From Botryococcus braunii (lineage: Eukaryota; Chlorophyta; Trebouxiophyceae), in the NCBI GenBank assembly GCA_002005505.1, contig KV908492.1, positions 198,914-262,913 on the forward strand: a stretch of DNA of 64,000 bases, read 5' to 3'. How positions within the stretch are numbered: the stretch's first letter is position 1; every line of letters starts with the position of its first letter. The position numbers and the translations under genes were made by a program. Below, in pieces: positions 57,348 through 64,000 of this stretch. The notes beneath the pieces are model-generated. The model was not told the DNA's origin and made no database searches. It saw only the letters and a list, made by a program, of their open reading frames with translations.

Positions 57348-57367
57348 AGCATGCAGGCAAGGGGAAG

Positions 57368-58065
57368 TGTTGAGTTCTGAACATTATTATTGAATGCCTT
57401 GTGCTTTAAGTGATCTTCAGGTGTGCACTATTAGGATATGGGTCCATTAAGAACATAAGGTACCTTAAGACACGTTAGGTTGTGGACGGTTTCGAACATA
57501 AGGTACAATCTGATCTAGATTACGCGTTAGTGTGAAAGGACTCTTAAAGCTGCAATCACCGCATAGTCGAGCAACTGGTTTGGAAAGATACTTGGCACAT
57601 AAGGATGCCAGTCTTGTTCATGCAGTTGCATGTGTCTAAAGAGCAAACAGCCGTCGAAGACTGTAGCTGGAGAGGCACGAACTTACGACCTGTCTGCTTG
57701 CTTACAGGTGCGGTGACGCAGGGTGTGTATTGGTAATGTGTTCATGTTTGATTGCTTGTTTGTAAGTGAACCATCTTTGTGTACAATCAAGTCTCCCAAA
57801 CAGCTAAGGGACGGAGTCTTGATTGAGTATAGGAAGGTACTTGCTTTCAGCCGTCAGGAGCTTACCCGTGTGTAGATGCTCATTGATAGATCAACGTGTA
57901 ACGGAACTGGTTTGGAAAGATACTGGGCACATAAGGATGCCAGTCTTGTTCATGCAGTTGCATGTGTCTAAAGAGCAGACAGCCGTCGAGGACTGTAGCT
58001 GGAGAGGCACGAACTTACGATCTGTCTGCTTGCTTACAGGTGCGGTGACGATGGGTGTGTATTGG
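57368..58065 (+). mobile_element. Element Y 3' LTR, interrupted by K
   Basis: A diverged family X LTR starting TGTTGAG. Both 133-bp repeats are present, but the second is followed by GTGCGGTGACG...GTGTGTATTGG, which in other X LTRs follows only the first. This LTR therefore has at least part of a further repeat unit. It is cut at 58065 by the K LTR; the ATTGG at 58061-58065 is the expected target duplication. Confidence 0.8.
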
Positions 58066-58073
58066 TGTGGATC

Positions 58074-58323
58074 CTGCAAGATCCAGTTTAGATTTACTAT
58101 GATAAATCACAGATAAAAAGACACACACATGTGTCATCCAGATATGTGAATACTGTCAACATCAACACCATCACAAGGTGGAAGCAGTTTAACAAGTCAG
58201 GCTGATCTTCTCTTGATCTGAAACATGCATACACGATGCTAAAACACAGACAAGAGTGAATGTAGATCAGACTGTGAGTCAGGGTTTTTGACAACAAGAC
58301 GTTTCAAAAACACTACGGAATGA
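58074..58323 (-). repeat. K LTR: spliced-form leader copy
   Basis: 250 nt equal to exon A (58074-58138, 65), B (58139-58197, 59) and C (58198-58323, 126) fused at splice junctions. By eye identical to the exons of the intron-containing copy. A 43-nt spacer (58324-58366) beginning GTAATC and ending AG on the minus strand separates them. Confidence 0.93.
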
Positions 58324-58366
58324 CTTACAACGGGTAGTATGCGACACTGGTCTATCTAACGATTAC

Positions 58367-58794
58367 CTGCAAGATCCAGTTTAGATTTACTATGATAAAT
58401 CACAGATAAAAAGACACACACATGTGTCATCCTGTGCATATTAAATCCATTAGTGTCTTGCTGGTAACCATCACACGATAACTTACTTGCATGCGAACGT
58501 GCAGCATAAACTGCTTACCAGATATGTGAATACTGTCAACATCAACACCATCACAAGGTGGAAGCAGTTTAACAAGTCTGCACATTAGCCATAACATTAT
58601 TAGTATTAAGATAAATAAACAACACTTACAGCTGTTCAACTAACGTCAGCGACGAACATAAGCCTCACCAGGCTGATCTTCTCTTGATCTGAAACATGCA
58701 TACACGATGCTAAAACACAGACAAGAGTGAATGTAGATCAGACTGTGAGTCAGGGTTTTTGACAACAAGACGTTTCAAAAACACTACGGAATGA
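58367..58794 (-). repeat. K LTR: intron-containing leader copy
   Basis: Minus strand: exon C 58669-58794, intron 2 58578-58668 (91 nt, GTGAGGC...TGTGCAG), exon B 58519-58577, intron 1 58432-58518 (87 nt, GTAAGCAG...TGCACAG), exon A 58367-58431. AAGCAG precedes exon C, a further 3' splice site. Confidence 0.93.
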
Positions 58795-59204
58795 CTGCTT
58801 GAGACTTCGTTCAGTCGCTCCTAGTATTATCAGATCAGCGCATTGAATTGCGCTGTTCTGCCCCTTTTTTACGAGTTCGTAACAAAGTTGAGATTCAGAG
58901 CCTTGGAAACTGGCCCTTATCTCAATTGAGTTTATCACGTTATTACCAATTAGGATAAACTCAATTTTAATAGCCACAAACAGCAGGAAAGACTTTCTCC
59001 ACCATGTTCTTATATGCTTTATACGTTACTACTTGTGGCCATAAAGACCACTGGCTGTTCATCAAGGATTTTCCCTTGAGTTGAGTACGTGGTCAACTAT
59101 ACAGCTAATTTATTCAGGTTAGAATTGTTATCTTTGGATTGTCCTGACAGTACACAAATTCCAACAATCTTCCCATTGTACTTTCAGGACATCCCAACAT
59201 TCAG

Positions 59205-62200
59205 TTACTGCATTCCCAACATGTTACGATGCCTTTCAAACACAGCAGATGCTAGTGGTTTTGTGAACATGTCAGCTACATTTTCAGTAGTTGGCACATA
59301 TGTAGGATCAATCTGACCCCAAACCACCTTCTCTCGTGCATGATGGTAACTCACACTGATGTGTTTAGTGTGTTTAGAGACCATGTGATTTCTCAGGTTT
59401 GACACACACCCCTGATTATCACAATACATGGTTATACATGTGATCTCTTCTCCCAACTCACAGAGCATACTTCCCACCCACATGGCTTCTTTCACTGCTG
59501 CACTCACAGCAATGTATTCAGACTCCACAGTGGATGTTGCTATGGAAGTTTGCCTCTTACTTGACCAGGATACAGCAGATCCGTTCAATAGAAACACAAA
59601 CCCAGTTGTGGATTTTCTACTGTCCAGATCACCTGCAAAATCTGCATCCACAAAGCATACCAGTTCATTTTTATTTGATCCAGTATACTTAATTCCCATG
59701 TATTTGGTGCAGTTGAGGTACCTCAGTACTCTAATTGCTCCATTCCAATGGGATGTTGTTGGTTGTCCTCTAAATCTGCTCAACATCCCCACAGCTTGAG
59801 AAATATCAGGCCTTGTAGTTGTTGACAAATACTGTAGTGAACCAATTAATTCTAAATACCTGTGACCTTCTGGTAAGGGAATTCCTGATCCAATCTGCTC
59901 ACCAGTCATCCCTTTGGGAGGTTCAGGCATTTGGGTAGGCAAGAAGGAACCTGACATGGGTGTATCAACCTCCTTCCCCTGATCAGGCAGCCCATATTCT
60001 TCCACCAATTTCTCAATTTTTAGGACATTGGTCATTTTCAGAGTATGTGAGGATTCATTTATCTTGATTTCACAACCCAAAAATGACTTTATCTCACCAA
60101 GATCGTGAATTGAGAATATACTAGTCAGCTGTTGCTTAACACACTGAATGCATTCCTCATCCTCACTCACAATCAGCAAATCATCAACATATACCAACAA
60201 GTATACGTATGACTTGAATGACTCCTTGTTAATGAAGAGCGCTGGATCACTTTGACAGGCTATAAACCCAAATTTTCCAAGCTCTTCAACCAGATACTTG
60301 TGCCATGCACGTGGTGCTTGCTTCAGACCATACAAAGATCTTAGTAGCTTGCACACAACATTAGAATCGCCATTAAAGAAACAGGGAGGTTGGGCTACAT
60401 ACACTTCCTCATCCAGTGTTCCATTTAGGAATGCTGTTTTCACATCAACTTGGTGAACTTTCCACCCATTTGACGTAGCCAAATTTAACAGCACCCTCCT
60501 AGATGTGTGTGTACTTACTGGAGCGAAGGTCTCAAAGTAGTCAACACCTGGCCTTTGCTTGCAACCTTGTGCCACCAGTCTCGCCTTAAATCTGACAATA
60601 TCACCAAAACTGTCAGTCTTTAGAGCATAGACCCATTTTAAAGGAATAATTTTGGCATCAGAGGGTCTCTCACAATATTCAAACGTTTCATGAGAATCTA
60701 TAGAATCCATCTCTTCATTCATGGCTTCTAACCAATATGGCCACTGTGGGGATTTTTTTGCCTCCCACCAGTCCTCTGGAACCTTGATATTCTTGGATGA
60801 TAATTTCACTTGCTCTTGTGCACCATTTTGATTTGGGGAAATTATTTCTGATGCATATGTGACTGGCGCTTCCCCAATGTGGTATGTACCCGGAACATAC
60901 CTGTCTGGTTCTGCCAACGTTTGCCTCAGTTCGTATCTACCCCCACCATTCCTGGCACCACCTTGCATTTCCTCAAGTGAGTCACTGGTTACAGCAGGAG
61001 GTTGATTATCTGATTCTTCACCTGAACTGTCTGATCCATGTGACACTTGATTTTGCATGTTCCCAGTCCCCACTACTCCTTCCCCTGGAGCTCCTGGACC
61101 AGATAACCCACTCGGACCACTCTCTTCCGCTGTTCCCAAGCCTCTCAGGATATCATTCATCCTGTGCATGACTTCCAAGTTAGCTGGGAGAGTTGGGGCA
61201 ACACCCCTTCCAGCTTCCCTGTTTAATTCCAGTGCACCAGTGAGGTCTACCGGTACAAAATCCCAATCATCCCCATCATCAGTGCATGGAACTTGATCAA
61301 AATTTATCTCCTGGGAGACTTCAGCAGTGAGAGAATTACTGGGAGTGAGAGCATGAATTCCTAATTTGTCTTCAAAGAATTTGACGTTCTTTGACACCTT
61401 TACCTTGTTCCCCACCTTAACTCTGTAGGCCTTTGATGCTGGCTCATATCCCACAAACATCCCAGGCTCAGATCTGGCTGAAAAGGCTGACTGATCCTTG
61501 TCTGGTATTTTGATAAACGCCAAACATCCCCACACTCTCAAGTAGTGTACTGATGGTTTCCTCCCAAACAGCAGTTCATAGGGAGTGGCTGTCTTCCCTT
61601 TTACTGCTCTGAGATTTAACAACCTAACAGCTGTTGGAAGTGCATCTGCCCACATGCTCTGTGGAGCTTTTGCCTGCAAAAGAAGCATTCTAACTTTCTC
61701 CTTCAAGGATCTGTTAAAACGTTCTGCTCTTCCATTTTGTTGAGGGGTATAAGGAGCAGACGTTTCATGTCTGATCCCTTTAGACTGAAAAAAGTCAAGC
61801 AAGTCAGCATTTACAAACTCACTTCCCCTATCAGACCTAACCACCTTTACATTGTGATTAGTCTGATTTTCCAAGTACAGGATGATTGTTTTAACAGCAC
61901 CACCCACCTGGGACTTGGAAGTCAATGCTACGGATTCACCAGCTCTAGAGTAATCATCTAGTACTGTGAGCATGTAGCGTTCACCCTCAGCTCCTGGGAT
62001 TGGTAGCTCACCAATCACATCCAAGTGCAACAGCTGAAGACGTTCAGTTGCTGATACTGGGGATCTTTGGTAGCTCTCTTTAGTCTGCTTGCCCATCACA
62101 CACACATCACACAGCGAATGACCATGTAAGCAAGGAGACAGAGATGTAGCTATTCCCTTCACCATATCTTCAGTTTGCAGTCGTTCCAGGTTTTTACTTC

Positions 62201-63605
62201 CTGGATGTCCTAAGCGTTGATGCCACAAATCATATTCAGAGCATTTGTGAGCATATCCAACACTATGTGAGAGCTGGATTTTGCAGCACAAGCAGTAAAC
62301 GAAATACAGTCCTCTTTCTTTTCTGACTTCAGAGATGAATTGTGAGGCATTACTGTACATACTGATAATCTCTCCATGTGAATTGTTTGTAAACTGAATC
62401 CCATCTGTTACTGCACTTGAGACCGACAACAAATTTTCAATTGCAGTAGGTACATATTCAACATTTTTAAGTTTACACATGTTCCCCATTTCATCTACTA
62501 AGCACACAGAACCACATGCCTTGCGTTGTGCAACATGTTCACCAGTTGCCAAATTTAGACCCTTTGGCTGTGTATACCAGTGAATGTTTTGCATTAGTCT
62601 AACATCATTGCATATGTGTGTTGAGGCTCCTGAGTCTACCACCCATCTAGAGAATGGATTACCTGAGTCAGAAGAGTCCCCCAATGCAATACCTCCAACT
62701 GGATTGGCTTGATTCTTGCGTGCTGAAATGAGGGCAGCCCTTTTTTCTTTCTCAGCTATAAGTTTTGGACACACGTTTCTGGTATGTCCATCTTCCAAGC
62801 AGTGCCAGCAGCCCCTGAAGTTGTCAGGCAGATCTTCTGGCATCCCTGGTGGCCTGGATCCTGGAGCGTTCCTGGGGCGAGGGGGACCTCTGACTGGATT
62901 GATAAGATTGACTGATGGTGAGGGGGCCTTAAATTCATCAATTCCAAGCAACCTTGAACATGCCTGAATATTGAGTGTGACCTTGTCCTCATCCTCACCA
63001 AGACAGGAAGTGTAGAGATTTGATTTGGCATGGTCAAAATGCTTGGGCAAACCCTCTACAATCCCCATTTTTAGCCTACCATCAGAGCATGGGTGATTAT
63101 TGGCTTGTAGACCTCTTGCAATCCTGAACTTCCTGGCAACATATGAATGGTACTCCTGACCCTCATCGATACGCCCATAGTCCAAGACCTTGGACCATTT
63201 CCTCATTAACTCCTCATTGTGGCCACCAGTGAACTTGCGCAGCAGCCAGTCATAGGCCTGCTTTGCGTTTGGCATGTCCAATGCCCTGTCCACCCAAACG
63301 TCAGGAATTTTCTCAGTTAGAAGACTCATAGCAAGAGAGTCTCCTGCTGTATTAGGATGCTCTTCGTCTAGACACATCTTAATACGTTTGCTATTAGCAA
63401 CATTCAGAACATCCTTTTGCCATCTAAAACCGTTTTCACAATCCAGGTCTAACGCCTGAACCAGTTTTAGATTGGTATAAACAGGGTTTGTCTGATCTAT
63501 GCTATTACCTGACTGGGCAGACTGACTAGTATTGCCAGCTGAGGGTTGATTTACTTGTGGATCAGATGGATTACCTGGGGTAGGGTTCGTAGCCAATGTT
63601 GCCAT
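59205..63605 (-). CDS. Element K copia gag-pol polyprotein, intact
   Basis: An uninterrupted 1466-aa Ty1/copia polyprotein that would make capsid and, after self-cleavage, protease, integrase and RT/RNase H for retrotransposition. Gag spans 1-265; zinc knuckle CWHCLEDGHTRNVC 266-279; protease VVDSGASTH 322-330. Integrase HHCC finger is about 462-502, and its triad D529, D592 and E628 is in LHLDVIGEL, RSDRGSEF and GRAERFNRS. An acidic/Pro linker follows. RT spans about 950-1200 with YVDD 1139-1142. RNase H spans about 1318-1450 (FVDADFAGD, YCDNQG, ENVADMFTKPL). Start chosen at the ATG at 63605, whose gag N-terminus aligns with H. All catalytic residues are present, so it may be functional. Confidence 0.95.
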   Translation of the reverse strand: MATLATNPTPGNPSDPQVNQPSAGNTSQSAQSGNSIDQTNPVYTNLKLVQALDLDCENGFRWQKDVLNVANSKRIKMCLDEEHPNTAGDSLAMSLLTEKIPDVWVDRALDMPNAKQAYDWLLRKFTGGHNEELMRKWSKVLDYGRIDEGQEYHSYVARKFRIARGLQANNHPCSDGRLKMGIVEGLPKHFDHAKSNLYTSCLGEDEDKVTLNIQACSRLLGIDEFKAPSPSVNLINPVRGPPRPRNAPGSRPPGMPEDLPDNFRGCWHCLEDGHTRNVCPKLIAEKEKRAALISARKNQANPVGGIALGDSSDSGNPFSRWVVDSGASTHICNDVRLMQNIHWYTQPKGLNLATGEHVAQRKACGSVCLVDEMGNMCKLKNVEYVPTAIENLLSVSSAVTDGIQFTNNSHGEIISMYSNASQFISEVRKERGLYFVYCLCCKIQLSHSVGYAHKCSEYDLWHQRLGHPGSKNLERLQTEDMVKGIATSLSPCLHGHSLCDVCVMGKQTKESYQRSPVSATERLQLLHLDVIGELPIPGAEGERYMLTVLDDYSRAGESVALTSKSQVGGAVKTIILYLENQTNHNVKVVRSDRGSEFVNADLLDFFQSKGIRHETSAPYTPQQNGRAERFNRSLKEKVRMLLLQAKAPQSMWADALPTAVRLLNLRAVKGKTATPYELLFGRKPSVHYLRVWGCLAFIKIPDKDQSAFSARSEPGMFVGYEPASKAYRVKVGNKVKVSKNVKFFEDKLGIHALTPSNSLTAEVSQEINFDQVPCTDDGDDWDFVPVDLTGALELNREAGRGVAPTLPANLEVMHRMNDILRGLGTAEESGPSGLSGPGAPGEGVVGTGNMQNQVSHGSDSSGEESDNQPPAVTSDSLEEMQGGARNGGGRYELRQTLAEPDRYVPGTYHIGEAPVTYASEIISPNQNGAQEQVKLSSKNIKVPEDWWEAKKSPQWPYWLEAMNEEMDSIDSHETFEYCERPSDAKIIPLKWVYALKTDSFGDIVRFKARLVAQGCKQRPGVDYFETFAPVSTHTSRRVLLNLATSNGWKVHQVDVKTAFLNGTLDEEVYVAQPPCFFNGDSNVVCKLLRSLYGLKQAPRAWHKYLVEELGKFGFIACQSDPALFINKESFKSYVYLLVYVDDLLIVSEDEECIQCVKQQLTSIFSIHDLGEIKSFLGCEIKINESSHTLKMTNVLKIEKLVEEYGLPDQGKEVDTPMSGSFLPTQMPEPPKGMTGEQIGSGIPLPEGHRYLELIGSLQYLSTTTRPDISQAVGMLSRFRGQPTTSHWNGAIRVLRYLNCTKYMGIKYTGSNKNELVCFVDADFAGDLDSRKSTTGFVFLLNGSAVSWSSKRQTSIATSTVESEYIAVSAAVKEAMWVGSMLCELGEEITCITMYCDNQGCVSNLRNHMVSKHTKHISVSYHHAREKVVWGQIDPTYVPTTENVADMFTKPLASAVFERHRNMLGMQ

Positions 63606-64000
63606 GCCTGGGAATGTAACACCTGCACCTTTGCTCTGTACCGTCTTCTAAATCATTCACAATTGAGGCGTTCGTCTCAGTGTCACGTCCCTTTTATCGG
63701 GTTCCCGTTACCCAAGGTAGACAAATTTTTTTCCTGATTGAAAATTAGAGATTTTGCACTACGAATAGTAATAGCTGGGCTGCGGCTTCTGTATCAAGGT
63801 AAATTATGCGGATCGCCACTCAAGGATCCGGCCTTGAGACCTGGGTTACCGGATTACTGGATTACTGGTTCTTACGATTGTGCGATTCGAAGGCTGGAGG
63901 TTACAATCGGAGACTGCTGCGGTTCAAGTCTCGGATGTTATAGTCGGGGATCCGTAGTCGGGGTCACCGGCTTACGGCCTATCGCAGGCCGGGCTATCGG
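63606..64000 (-). other. K 5' untranslated leader
   Basis: Noncoding sequence upstream of K gag. The 5' LTR, beginning on the plus strand with a TGTGGATCCTGCAAG-like sequence, is not reached before the window ends. Short repeated GGATTACTGG/GGTTACCGG elements occur near 63840-63865. Confidence 0.65.

Larger units (their letters stand above)
58066..59166 (-). repeat. K 3' LTR (contains unspliced and spliced leader copies)
   Basis: 1101 bp; element orientation TGTTGGAATTTG...GGATCCACA. The partner LTR would lie past 64000. Purine-rich AATGGGAAGAT (minus strand, 59167-59177) is the likely plus-strand primer. Confidence 0.85.

Overview
This 64-kb window is eukaryotic and consists almost entirely of LTR retrotransposons; I recognise no host gene. 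The spliceosomal GT-AG introns, several algal/plant-type Ty1/copia lineages, Ty3/gypsy elements with C-terminal chromodomains, and one gypsy polyprotein with an N6-adenine-methyltransferase-like domain and a PHD-like finger point to the green lineage. An alga or early-diverging streptophyte is my guess; the sequence does not fix the species.

Layout. (1) 1-15786: three tandem copies of a ~3.66-kb unit, each carrying a 701-bp copia LTR (family X) at the same site. Copies 1 and 2 also keep a truncated X reverse transcriptase/RNase H piece; copy 3 has a solo LTR with a perfect CCTTC target duplication. A very young chromovirus-like gypsy element, G1 (2539-8452), sits only in copy 1. (2) 15787-22512: a decayed gypsy element (D) with a repeated leader rich in 3'-splice-site-like motifs, a long gag-protease-methyltransferase-RT polyprotein, RNase H, and a PHD-like finger at the truncated integrase start. 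(3) 23155-27319: two ~1.72-kb direct repeats, the first split by a solo X LTR (TSD AAATA), then a 5'-truncated integrase-chromodomain gene. (4) 29178-30873: 3' end of another copia lineage (Z). (5) 30874-58065: a five-level nest. A partial X element on + (Y) is split by copia H (-). H is split by copia X4 (-, TSD TTTAC). X4 gag is split by two gypsy elements in opposite orientation, G3 (-, TSD CTCTG) and G3' (+, TSD CAGAC), and G3 RT is split by a 475-bp solo LTR (TSD CCAAG). (6) 58066-64000: copia K (-), with an uninterrupted 1466-aa gag-pol ORF; its 5' LTR lies beyond the window.

The most unusual signal is in the LTRs of H and K. Each LTR carries a three-exon leader with two GT-AG introns (exons C-B-A in element orientation), followed after 43-45 nt by a second copy of the same exons joined exactly at the splice junctions. 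Exon lengths match to the base (112/62/63 in the H 3' LTR, 126/59/65 in K). The spliced copy always lies at the primer-binding-site (U5) end. H and K exon sequences have largely diverged, while the two copies inside each LTR are nearly or fully identical. This looks like reverse transcription of a spliced 5' leader that is regenerated in successive retrotransposition cycles. Family X LTRs hold a simpler 133-bp repeat in the same place, and X and H appear to prime from the anticodon half of initiator tRNA-Met.

All positions were read by eye from the sequence. Family assignments rest on motif recognition, not on searches.
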